64,000 bases of DNA from positions 2,542,001-2,606,000 of the forward strand of contig OZ251457.1 in assembly GCA_965242565.1 (NCBI GenBank). The letters are read 5' to 3'. Below, one piece after another: positions 42,402-50,245 of the stretch. The position numbers and the translations under genes were made by a program. Source of the stretch: CATQGW01 sp965242565 (lineage in GTDB: Bacteria; Chloroflexota; Dehalococcoidia; Bin125). Below the pieces are notes generated by a model. It saw only the letters and a list, made by a program, of their open reading frames with translations. It did no database searches and was not told the origin of the DNA. Numbering within the stretch: the stretch's first letter is position 1; every line of letters begins with the position of its first letter.

Positions 42402-42443
42402 GCCGCCGCGCTCTCGCTCGCCTACCCGAAAGTTCCTTCACCG

Positions 42444-43679
42444 ATGACCAACGCCACCCACCTCGCCTGCCGTGAGTGCAGCCGCGAGTTTTCGCTCGAT
42501 CCGATCAATGTCTGCGACTTCTGCTTCGGACCGCTTGAAGTGCAGTACGACCAGGGCGCGATTCAGGCGCGCGTGACGCGCGAACGGATCGAGGCCGGCC
42601 CGCGCTCGATCTGGCGCTACAAGGACATGCTGCCGGTCGACGACGACTACATCGTGGACCTCAACGTGGGCTTCACGCCGCTCCTGCGGGCGGACAATCT
42701 GGCACGTAAGCTGGGGATGCGCGAGCTGTGGATCAAGAACGACACCTGCAACCCCTCGTGGTCGTTCAAGGATCGGGTGGTGGCGGTGGCCAGCAGTCGG
42801 GCGCGGCAGCTGGGCTTCGAGACGCTGGCCTGCGCCTCGACGGGCAACCTGGCCAACGCGGTCTCGGCGCACGCGGCGCGGGCGGGGATGCGCGCGGTGG
42901 TCTTCATCCCGCACGACCTCGAGGCCGGCAAGGTGCTCGGCTCGGCGATCTACCACCCGACGATCGTGGCGGTGAACGGCTCCTATGACGACGTGAACCG
43001 GCTCTGCTCGGAGCTGGCCGACAACCGCCACTGGGCGTTCGTGAACATCAACGTGCGGCCCTACTACTCGGAGGGTTCGCGCACGCTGGCGTTTGAGGTG
43101 GCGGAGCAGCTGGGCTGGCGTGCGCCGCGGCAGTGCGTCGCGCCGATGGCCTCCGGCTCGCTCTTCACCAAAATCCACAAGGGTTTTGAAGAGCTCCAAA
43201 CCTACGGGCTGATCGATGAGGCGGAGGTGCGGATGGTCGGCGCGCAGGCGACGGGCTGCTCGCCGATCGCGACCGCCTGGCAGAACGACACGACCAACAT
43301 CCGCCCGGTGAAGCCCAACACGATCGCCAAAAGCCTGGCGATCGGCAATCCGGCCGACGGGTACTACGCGCTGAAGACGATGGCCGCGACCGACGGCGGC
43401 GCGGCCTCGGTCAGCGACGACGAGGTAGTCGAGGGCATTCAACTGCTGGCGCAGACGGAGGGCGTCTTCGCGGAGACGGCGGGCGGAGTGACGATCGCCG
43501 GTCTGCGGCAGGCGATCGAGCGGGAGATCATCGATCCTGATGAATCGACCGTCGCCTTCATCACGGGCGGCGGGCTGAAGACGGCCGACGCGGTGGAGCC
43601 GCACGTGACGCGGCCGATTCCCGTCGAGGGCACGCTGCAATCGTTCGAGGACGCCTTCGCCGCGGCGGGGCAGAGCTGA
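42444..43679 (+). CDS. thrC: Threonine synthase
   Basis: 411 residues. An N-terminal Cys motif CRECSREFSL / CDFCFGPLE (about 10-31) is a small zinc-ribbon-like element. The PLP-enzyme core shows PSWSFKDRVV with the PLP Lys, CASTGNLANAVSAHAARAG for phosphate binding, and TGGGLKT-like end (FITGGGLKTADAV). It makes threonine from O-phosphohomoserine. It is followed by a NIL-domain protein after 34 bp. The start ATG at 42444 has no strong SD. Confidence 0.93.
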   Translation: MTNATHLACRECSREFSLDPINVCDFCFGPLEVQYDQGAIQARVTRERIEAGPRSIWRYKDMLPVDDDYIVDLNVGFTPLLRADNLARKLGMRELWIKNDTCNPSWSFKDRVVAVASSRARQLGFETLACASTGNLANAVSAHAARAGMRAVVFIPHDLEAGKVLGSAIYHPTIVAVNGSYDDVNRLCSELADNRHWAFVNINVRPYYSEGSRTLAFEVAEQLGWRAPRQCVAPMASGSLFTKIHKGFEELQTYGLIDEAEVRMVGAQATGCSPIATAWQNDTTNIRPVKPNTIAKSLAIGNPADGYYALKTMAATDGGAASVSDDEVVEGIQLLAQTEGVFAETAGGVTIAGLRQAIEREIIDPDESTVAFITGGGLKTADAVEPHVTRPIPVEGTLQSFEDAFAAAGQS

Positions 43680-43713
43680 GCGTCGGCGGAACGAGTCGAG
43701 CAGGAGGTCCGCG

Positions 43714-43956
43714 ATGGCGACGCGCCGAGTCCGCTTCACCTTTGAGGGCGACGCCGTGCGCGAGCCGGTGATCTACCTGCTGGGCCGCGAGTTCGAGGTG
43801 GTGACCAACATCCGCATGGCCGATGTGGAGCAGGATTTCGGCTGGGTGGTGCTGGAGCTGGAAGGCGACGCGGACGAGATCGAGCGCGGCCTGGCCTGGG
43901 TGGCCGAAAAAGGCGTGCGGATCGATCCGGTCTCCGGCGACGTCGTCGAGGGCTGA
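43714..43956 (+). CDS. NIL domain-containing protein
   Basis: 80 residues: RVRFTFEGDAVREPVIYLLG, then VVTNIRMADVEQDFGWVVLEL and a helix. This is the ferredoxin-like NIL domain found at the end of methionine-transport ATPases and fused or adjacent to ACT-like regulators. A free-standing NIL protein next to thrC in the same direction may sense methionine or another amino acid and adjust the pathway; that is inference from context. AGGAGG precedes the ATG. Confidence 0.78.
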   Translation: MATRRVRFTFEGDAVREPVIYLLGREFEVVTNIRMADVEQDFGWVVLELEGDADEIERGLAWVAEKGVRIDPVSGDVVEG

Positions 43957-44077
43957 GCGCCCGTCGACCCCCGCCGCTCCCACATCGCTTCCCGATCGCT
44001 CCCATATCGGCGGGCAGAGTGCGATACTGCGCAGCGCGCCCGATTACGCCGCCCGACGCACGCGAGAGGATCACCGT

Positions 44078-45235
44078 ATGCCGCAGCCATTCAAGATCGA
44101 AGTGTCCGACACCGACCTGCGCGACCTGAAGCGTCGCCTGGCGCAGACGCGCTGGCCGTCGGAGGTGGCCGACAGCGGCTGGCAGTACGGCTCGAACCTG
44201 GCCTACATGCAGGAACTCTGCGAATACTGGCGCACCGATTTCGACTGGCGCGTGCAGGAGACCTACCTCAACCGCATGCCGCAGTTCACCCAGGCGGTCA
44301 GCGCCGACGGGGTGGAGGACTACACGGTGCATTTCGTGCATCAGGAGGGCGTGGGGCCAAATCCGCTGCCGCTGGTCTTCACCCACGGCTGGCCCGGCAC
44401 GTTCTACGAGGTGAGCAAGATCCTCGGGCCGCTGACGGATCCCGCCACGCACGGCGGCGACCCGGCGGACGCCTTCACGGTCGTGGCGCCCTCGCTGCCG
44501 GGCTACGGGTTCTCGGAAATTCCGACCAGCGGGGGCTTCGGGCAGAAGCGCACCGCGCTGCTCTGGGGCGCGCTGATGCAGGAGCTGGGCTACGAGCGCT
44601 ACGGCGCGCAGGGGGGCGACTGGGGGGCGATCGTGACCGCGCAGGTCGCCTACCAGCACCCCGACAACTGCATCGGCGCGCAGATCAACATGCCGATCGG
44701 CCGTCCGCCCGCGGACAAGCCGCAGGAAGAGTGGACCGACGAGGAGAAGGCGGTCGCCGCGCAGGCGGCGCAGTGGCAGGCGCAGGAGACGGGCTACCAG
44801 GCGATTCAGGGCACGCGCCCGCAGACGCTGTCCTACGGCCTGACCGACTCGCCGGCCGGGCTGGCGGGCTGGATCACCGAGAAGTGGCGCGCCTGGAGCG
44901 ACTGCGACGGCGACATCGAGAAGCGCTTCACCAAGGACGAGATCCTGACCAACATCTCGCTCTACTGGTTCAGCGGCACGATCAACAGCAGCACGCGCTA
45001 CTACTACGAGATGCGGCAGAACCAGGCGGAGAATTTCCTGCCGGGGCGGCTGGAGACGCCGACGGGATTCTCGATTTTCCCCGGCGAGATCATCACCGCG
45101 CCGCGCAGCTGGTGCGAGCCGGGCTACAACGTGCAGCAGTGGTCGGTGCATGACCGGGGCGGGCATTTCGCTGCGCTGGAGGAGCCGGAGCTGCTGGTGC
45201 AGGACATCCGCGAGTTCTTCCGCCCACTGCGGTAG
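44078..45235 (+). CDS. Epoxide hydrolase, EHN-domain alpha/beta hydrolase (copy 1)
   Basis: 385 residues. The EHN lid domain (1 to about 95) begins KIEVSDTDLRDLKRRLAQTRWP. The alpha/beta hydrolase core has oxyanion motif FTHGWPGTFYE, nucleophile Asp in QGGDWGAIV, ring-opening Tyr in SLYWFSGTINSS and the catalytic His in RGGHFAALEEPELL. It opens epoxides to diols. GAGAGGA precedes the ATG. The next gene is a paralogue starting 7 bp after the stop. Confidence 0.9.
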   Translation: MPQPFKIEVSDTDLRDLKRRLAQTRWPSEVADSGWQYGSNLAYMQELCEYWRTDFDWRVQETYLNRMPQFTQAVSADGVEDYTVHFVHQEGVGPNPLPLVFTHGWPGTFYEVSKILGPLTDPATHGGDPADAFTVVAPSLPGYGFSEIPTSGGFGQKRTALLWGALMQELGYERYGAQGGDWGAIVTAQVAYQHPDNCIGAQINMPIGRPPADKPQEEWTDEEKAVAAQAAQWQAQETGYQAIQGTRPQTLSYGLTDSPAGLAGWITEKWRAWSDCDGDIEKRFTKDEILTNISLYWFSGTINSSTRYYYEMRQNQAENFLPGRLETPTGFSIFPGEIITAPRSWCEPGYNVQQWSVHDRGGHFAALEEPELLVQDIREFFRPLR

Positions 45236-45242
45236 GGGGACG

Positions 45243-46448
45243 ATGCAGCCCGTTCACCACACCATCGCCGTCCCCGAGGCCCAGATTGACGACCTCCGCG
45301 AGCGTTTGCGCGGTACGCGCTGGCTACCCGAGGTACCGGGCTCCGCCTGGCTCTACGGCGTGGACCTCGCGTTCCTCCGCGAGCTGTGCGCCCGCTGGAG
45401 CGACGGCTTCGACTGGCGCGCGGTCGAAGCGCAACTCAACGCCTTCCCGCAGTTCCGCGCGCCGCTCGAATGCGCCAACGGTGAGACGCTCGAGATCCAT
45501 TTCATCCACCGCCGCAGCTCGCGCGGGGACGCCGCGCCGTTGCTGATCCAGCACGGTTGGCCCTCCTCAGTCTTCGAGTTCCACAAGATCATCGACCGTT
45601 TGGCCGAGCCGGAGGACGCGGGCGCGCCCGCGTTCCATGTCGTGGCGCCGTCGCTACCGGGCTACGGCTGGTCCGACATTCCCCGCGCTGCGGGCGTGGG
45701 GCCGGCGGCGATCGCCGATCTGTGGGTGGAGCTGATGTCGGGGCTGGGCTACGAGCGCTTTTTCTATCATGGCGGCGACTGGGGCGCGGCGGTGGGTGGG
45801 CAGCTGGGACTGCGCCACACCGAGCGGCTGCGCGCGCTGCATCTGACGGCCGCTGCGCTTGCGCCGCCCGGCGTGGCAGCGCAAGCACAATCGGACGCGG
45901 AAGCGCGCTTCTTCCGCGAGGAGCAGGAGCCGTATGTGCGCGAGGACGCGGCGCACCGCGCTATCCACGGCACTCGCTTCCAGACGCTCTCTTATGGGCT
46001 GGCCGACTCGCCCGTCGGCCTCGCGGCCTGGATCGTGGACAAGTGGTGGATGCTGAGCGACTGCATGCGCCCGGAGGAAGCGCCGCGCGGCGGCGATCTG
46101 CTGCGCCGCTTCACGATCGATGAGCTGCTGGCGACCATCTCGATCTACTGGTTCACGCAGACGATCAACTCGTCGATGCGGCTCTACCGGGAGGCGCTGC
46201 GCCCGGCGGCGGCGGTAGAAGCGGAGGTCGGCGGCCGGGTGCGCCTGCGCGAGGGCGAGCGGGTCGCCGCGCCCACCGCGTTCGCCCGTCTGGTGCGCGG
46301 CACGCCGCTGCCGCCGCGCAGCTGGTGCGAGCGCGCTTTCGAGATCGCTCGTTGGACCGAGTTCCCCGAGGGCGGCCACTTCCCGGCGATGGAGATTCCG
46401 GACCTGCTGACGGCCGACCTGCGCGGCTTCTTCGCGCAGTGCGCCTAA
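45243..46448 (+). CDS. Epoxide hydrolase, EHN-domain alpha/beta hydrolase (copy 2)
   Basis: 401 residues. Same plan as copy 1: HTIAVPEAQIDDLRERLRGTRW, LIQHGWPSSVFEF, HGGDWGAAVGG (nucleophile Asp), YWFTQTINSSMRL and EGGHFPAMEIPDLL. It differs by a longer lid insertion near 340-360. It probably acts on a related epoxide; it could also be a juvenile-hormone-hydrolase-like branch member. Start at 45243 gives an SD-like AGGGGG and 7 bp from the previous stop, so the two genes are a tandem pair in one operon. Confidence 0.88.
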   Translation: MQPVHHTIAVPEAQIDDLRERLRGTRWLPEVPGSAWLYGVDLAFLRELCARWSDGFDWRAVEAQLNAFPQFRAPLECANGETLEIHFIHRRSSRGDAAPLLIQHGWPSSVFEFHKIIDRLAEPEDAGAPAFHVVAPSLPGYGWSDIPRAAGVGPAAIADLWVELMSGLGYERFFYHGGDWGAAVGGQLGLRHTERLRALHLTAAALAPPGVAAQAQSDAEARFFREEQEPYVREDAAHRAIHGTRFQTLSYGLADSPVGLAAWIVDKWWMLSDCMRPEEAPRGGDLLRRFTIDELLATISIYWFTQTINSSMRLYREALRPAAAVEAEVGGRVRLREGERVAAPTAFARLVRGTPLPPRSWCERAFEIARWTEFPEGGHFPAMEIPDLLTADLRGFFAQCA

Positions 46449-46821
46449 GGCCTGTTCACACCTCCGTCATGCCCGTCCCGCTCCCAATTCCCGTCATTCC
46501 CGCCTTGTCCCTCCATCATTCCCGCCCCTTTCCGTCATTCCAGCGAACGCTGGAATCCATACGGCGTTGATTAGCGGCACAGCGTACCGAGACGCCCTGC
46601 GAACGGCGTTGGCAGGACGCCCCGGACCTCGCCCTGCGAACAACGTTGGGTCTGGATTCGCTAGGTTCCATTCCGAAGTAGGACGGTAGTTGGAGGTAGG
46701 CGCATGGCGAGCGCCACAGGCAAGCCGACTTGTGTGAACACGCCCGAGACGGCTGTGCCCCGATCTCCCGGTGGGGGATCGGGGCGCAGCGCGTCGAGCG
46801 GCGCCGGGGGACGGGGGGCGG
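46449..46821 (+). repeat. Spacer with palindromes, a direct repeat and the pstS downstream hairpin
   Basis: This 373-bp gap has a GTCATTCCAGC/GCTGGAATC palindrome (46534-46557), a 20-bp direct repeat (GCCCTGCGAACGGCGTTGGC at 46594 and a 17/20 match at 46631), and a strong hairpin at 46757-46785. No gene is seen; the small ORFs here have no coding character. Confidence 0.6.
46757..46785 (-). terminator. Hairpin downstream of pstS
   Basis: GCCCCGATC (46757-46765) pairs with GATCGGGGC (46777-46785), with further C-G pairs inside and a GGT loop, giving about 13 bp. It starts about 37 bp after the pstS stop on the minus strand. No T-run follows. Confidence 0.5.
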
Positions 46822-47922
46822 CTACCTGGCGCCGTAGATCGAGGCGAGGCTCTGGCCCTCAGCGGCCGAGGCGATGGCCGAGCCGGTCGTGCGGTTCTGC
46901 ATTCGGCCCAGCGCGGCGGTGTAGAGCGCGCCGGGCAGCTGCACGTAGCCGACCTCGGGCGAGTCGACCAGGAAGACGCCGTCGGTCAGGTAGTACTCGA
47001 CGAAGGCCGCGACTTCGGTGCGCTCGAGGGAGGCGACGCTGACGTAGATGAACAGCGGGCGCGAGAGCGGGTTGTAGGAGCCGTTGTTGATCGTCTCCAG
47101 GCTCGGCGTCACGGCGGCGCCCATGTCGTTGATGACCGGCACGGCCTTGAGGCGGTCGGAGTTGTTGGCGTAGTAGGAGAAGCCGAAGTAGCCGATCCCG
47201 CCGCGCTCGCCGGAGACGCCCTGTACCAGCACGTTGTCGTCTTCGGAGAAGGTCGTGTTGTCGCTGCGGTGGACGCCGCCGTCATCGTTGACCGTCTCCG
47301 TGAAGTAGTCGAACGTGCCGCTGTCGGCGCCGGGCGCGAAGAGCGTAATTTCCACATCGGGGAAGCCGGCGCGCACATCGGCCCAGGTCACGGCGTAGTC
47401 CTCGGGGCGGAAGATGTGGTTGAGTTCGGCGACGGTCAGGCTGTCTACCCAGTCGTTGTCGGGGTGGACGACGACGGTGAGGCCGTCGTAGGCGACGGGC
47501 AGCTCGACGAAGTCAATGCCGTTTTCGTCGCAGATTTCGACCTCGGAGTCCTTGACCGGGCGTGAGGCGTCGGAGATGTCGGTTTCGCCCGCGCAGAATC
47601 GTTTGAAGCCGCCGCCGGTGCCGGAGACGCCGACGGTGACGCGGACATCGGGATTGGCGATGCCGAACTCGGCGGCCATCGCCTCGGTGATCGGGAAGAC
47701 GGTGCTGGAGCCGTCGACCGCGATCTCGCCGGAAAGGGCGGCGGCGGCCCGGCCGGATGAGTCAGACTGTTGCTGCTCGGTCGTCTGCGGTGTCGTCGTC
47801 TGGGCAGCCGACTGTTGCTCGTCGTCATCGCCGCCGCAGGCGACGGCCGCCGCGGCGGCGAGGCCGATGACCAGCAGCAGCGGCAACAGCCAGCGCGCGC
47901 CCAACTTCTGTACGTATGCCAC
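46822..47922 (-). CDS. pstS: Phosphate ABC transporter substrate-binding lipoprotein
   Basis: 366 residues. Signal peptide and lipobox VAC with Cys29, then a Gln/Thr-rich acidic linker to about 60. The mature part shows VDGSSTVFPITEAMAAEF, the phosphate-binding VSGTGGGFKRFCAGETDISDAS and APGADSGTF. It binds inorganic phosphate outside the membrane. It is downstream of phoB-phoR on the same strand, behind a Pho box. The pstCAB and phoU genes that usually follow are absent here; the next gene to the left is convergent. Confidence 0.92.
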   Translation of the reverse strand: MAYVQKLGARWLLPLLLVIGLAAAAAVACGGDDDEQQSAAQTTTPQTTEQQQSDSSGRAAAALSGEIAVDGSSTVFPITEAMAAEFGIANPDVRVTVGVSGTGGGFKRFCAGETDISDASRPVKDSEVEICDENGIDFVELPVAYDGLTVVVHPDNDWVDSLTVAELNHIFRPEDYAVTWADVRAGFPDVEITLFAPGADSGTFDYFTETVNDDGGVHRSDNTTFSEDDNVLVQGVSGERGGIGYFGFSYYANNSDRLKAVPVINDMGAAVTPSLETINNGSYNPLSRPLFIYVSVASLERTEVAAFVEYYLTDGVFLVDSPEVGYVQLPGALYTAALGRMQNRTTGSAIASAAEGQSLASIYGAR

Positions 47923-48007
47923 GGTGTGAGTCCTTTCTCGTGTGCGCCCGCGCCGGGCGCAGGCCTCCTGATTGCGCGCGCAGCGTATGGAGCGGGCGGG
48001 CGGGCGG

Positions 48008-48047
48008 CGGTTAAGGCTGGGTTGGCGCGCAGTTAAGGAGCGGTTAG
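48008..48047 (-). promoter_or_regulatory. Pho box upstream of pstS
   Basis: On the plus strand GTT occurs at 48010, 48021, 48032 and 48043, exactly every 11 bp, so the minus strand reads CTAACC, TTAACT, CCAACC, TTAACC in direct repeat. This matches the known PhoP/PhoB target of four 6-bp repeats with 11-bp period. About 22 bp downstream TACGCT could be the -10 (plus 47983-47988). The box overlaps the end of phoR. Confidence 0.8.
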
Positions 48048-49424
48048 CGAATCTGCTTCTGTCGCCTGCGCGACAGGTACGCTGAAGCCGAAGGTGGAGC
48101 CGAGGCCGGGTTCGCTCTCGAGCGAGACCACGCCGCCGTGCGCCTCTGCGATGTGCCGCACGACGGCCAGGCCGAGACCGGTACCGCCGCCGGCTGCGCG
48201 GGCGCGGTCGATGCGGTAGAAGCGCTGGAAGATGCGGGCCTGTTCGGCCGGGTCCACGCCGACGCCGCTGTCGCGCACCTGGATCCGGAGCATCGCGGGC
48301 TGCGCCTCACTCTGCTGCGCCCCACCTTGCTGCGCACTGCCCTCATGCTCGGCGAAGACCTCGATGCTCCCCTCTGGCGTGAACTTGATCGCGTTTTGCA
48401 GCAGGTTGAGCAGCGCGCGCTGGATCAGATCGGCGTCGACTTCGATCACCGTTTCCGCGGCGGCATTGAGGCGGCAGCTGAGCGCCAGGCCGTTGCGTTC
48501 GGCCTGCGGGCGCATCCGCTCCACGGCGCGCTCCAGCAGCGGCGCGACGGCGACGGGGCGGAGGTCGGGCTGCGAGAGCCCCGATTCGAGCCGCGCCAGC
48601 GCGAGCATTTCCTCGACCAGCTGGCTCATCCGCTCGGCTTCCACCTGGATGATTTCGCGGAAGCGCCCGGCATCCGGGGCGTCGCGGGCGCGTTCGAGCG
48701 TCTCAGCGGCGGCGGAGATGGTGGAGAGCGGGGTGCGGAGCTCGTGCGAGGCGTTGATAAAGAAGTCGCGCCGGGCCGTCTCGGCCTCGTGCTGTTCGGT
48801 GAGGTCGTGGAGGGCGACGACGACGCTCCAGACGCCGTCGTCGCCGAGCGGCGCTACGGCCGCGTCGTAGCGCCGCTCGCCGTGCTGGATGGGGAGCGAC
48901 TGCGAAACGCGCTCGGCGCGGGCCGTTTCCACCGCGGCGTAGAGATCCGGGTCGGCCACGGCCTCGATCAGGGGCGCGCCGATGCGGGCGGGCAGCGACT
49001 GTCGGGCGGCGGGGTTGAGGTAGGCGATTCGCGCGTCGGCGTTGAGCGCGATCACGGCGTCGCCGGCCGCCGAGAGCGCGTGCTCGAACTGGGCGCGTTC
49101 GGACTGGCTCTGGTCGAGCAGTTGGCGGGCGCTGCGCACGTTGTCGGAGACGACGCGCACGGCGCGGGCGAGCTCCGGCTGGCTGGGCACGGGCAGCGGG
49201 GCGTCGCCGGCCGCGGCGGCGCGGATCGCATCGGCCAGCCGCCGGCGGTCGCGGCGCGCGGCGGCGATCGCGACGAGCAGGATCAGCAGACCGGGCAGGC
49301 CGAGGGCGACGCCGGCGGGGACGCCCCAGCCGCCCTGCGCCGCAGTCAGCGCGGCGCCTACCCAGACCAGCAGCGCGAGCAGCGCGGCCCAGAGCGGCGG
49401 CGCGGCCGGCCGCCGGGGCGTCAT
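48033..49424 (-). CDS. phoR: Phosphate-regulon sensor histidine kinase
   Basis: 463 residues. Two N-terminal membrane segments (about 8-27 and 33-50), a PAS-like domain (about 105-215, with DAVIALNADARIAYLNPAAR), then HisKA with ASHELRTPLSTISAAAETL (His phosphorylation site), and HATPase with LLQNAIKFTPEGS, DSGVGVDP and GTGLGLAVVRHIAEAHGG. It senses phosphate limitation and phosphorylates PhoB. Its start overlaps the phoB stop as ATGA. Confidence 0.9.
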   Translation of the reverse strand: MTPRRPAAPPLWAALLALLVWVGAALTAAQGGWGVPAGVALGLPGLLILLVAIAAARRDRRRLADAIRAAAAGDAPLPVPSQPELARAVRVVSDNVRSARQLLDQSQSERAQFEHALSAAGDAVIALNADARIAYLNPAARQSLPARIGAPLIEAVADPDLYAAVETARAERVSQSLPIQHGERRYDAAVAPLGDDGVWSVVVALHDLTEQHEAETARRDFFINASHELRTPLSTISAAAETLERARDAPDAGRFREIIQVEAERMSQLVEEMLALARLESGLSQPDLRPVAVAPLLERAVERMRPQAERNGLALSCRLNAAAETVIEVDADLIQRALLNLLQNAIKFTPEGSIEVFAEHEGSAQQGGAQQSEAQPAMLRIQVRDSGVGVDPAEQARIFQRFYRIDRARAAGGGTGLGLAVVRHIAEAHGGVVSLESEPGLGSTFGFSVPVAQATEADSLTAP

Positions 49425-50116
49425 CGCTCGAACCGATACCCCGCGCCGCGCACAGTGATCAGGTGGCGCGGCGGAGCGTCGGGCGATTCGATCTTCATCC
49501 GCAGCCAGCGGACATGGACATCCACGGTGCGCGTGCCGCCGGAGAAGCTGATATCCCACACGTCGTCGAGCAGCTGGTCGCGGGTGAAGGTACGTCCGTC
49601 GCGCTGGGCGAGGTAGGCGAGCAGCTCGTATTCCTTGGGGCGGAGGGCGATCGGCTCGCCGCCGCGCCGCAGCTGGCGGCGGTTGAGATCGAGCGTGAAC
49701 TGCGCGTCGGGCGGACCGAACCCGATCGTCCGCTCGCCCACCTCGGTCGGCTCCGGCCGCTTGCGGCGCAGATGCGCGCGCACCCGGGCCATCAGCTCGG
49801 CGACGCTGAACGGTTTCGTGATGTAGTCGTCGGCCCCGAGGTCCAGCCCGCGCACGCGATCGGCTTCCGAACTGCGCGCGGTGAGCAGCAGCACCGGCAC
49901 CTGCGACTCCTCGCGGATGCCGCGCAGCACGCCCACGCCGTCCATCGCCGGCAGCATCAGGTCGAGCAGCACCAGATCGGGTTGCAGCGTGCGCGCCAGC
50001 GAGAGGCCCTCCAGGCCGTCGCCGGCCGTGCGCACGCGGTAGCCCTCGCTTTCGAGGTTGTAGCGCAGCGTCTCGGCCAGGTGCGCTTCGTCCTCCACGA
50101 CCAGCACGGTGCGCAT
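49421..50116 (-). CDS. phoB: Phosphate-regulon response regulator
   Basis: 231 residues. Receiver domain 1 to about 118 with phosphoacceptor Asp52 in LVLLDLMLPAMDG, acidic pair VVEDE and Lys in DDYITKPFS. OmpR-type winged helix DNA-binding domain with RPKEYELLAYLAQRDGRTFT and RTVDVHVRWLRMKIE. It binds direct repeats with 11-bp period. The ATG at 50116 has GGGGAGG upstream. A 4-bp overlap with phoR and the downstream Pho box and pstS indicate the phosphate starvation circuit. Confidence 0.93.
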   Translation of the reverse strand: MRTVLVVEDEAHLAETLRYNLESEGYRVRTAGDGLEGLSLARTLQPDLVLLDLMLPAMDGVGVLRGIREESQVPVLLLTARSSEADRVRGLDLGADDYITKPFSVAELMARVRAHLRRKRPEPTEVGERTIGFGPPDAQFTLDLNRRQLRRGGEPIALRPKEYELLAYLAQRDGRTFTRDQLLDDVWDISFSGGTRTVDVHVRWLRMKIESPDAPPRHLITVRGAGYRFER

Positions 50117-50132
50117 CGCATGCCTCCCCTCG

Positions 50133-50200
50133 GCGGCTACAGCGTATCGCCGCGCGCCGCGCGGCGATCGCCCGACAATCAATCGTTAACCTGTAGCCGC
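50133..50200. promoter_or_regulatory. Nested palindromes between divergent phoB and LLM gene
   Basis: A perfect 10-bp inverted repeat GCGGCTACAG (50133-50142) and CTGTAGCCGC (50191-50200) encloses a second palindrome: ATCGCCGCGCG (50046 + 100 = 50146-50156), one base, CGCGCGGCGAT (50158-50168). This can form a cruciform or double operator in the 129-bp divergent promoter region. Confidence 0.6.
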
Positions 50201-50245
50201 CGCGCAGCCTCCAGAGGCGCGCTGACACGTTGGAAGGAGCGGGAG

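Noticed and set aside
46704..47042. Plus-strand ORF over the pstS end
   Set aside because: Arg/Ala-rich shadow; no SD, and pstS on the other strand is clear.
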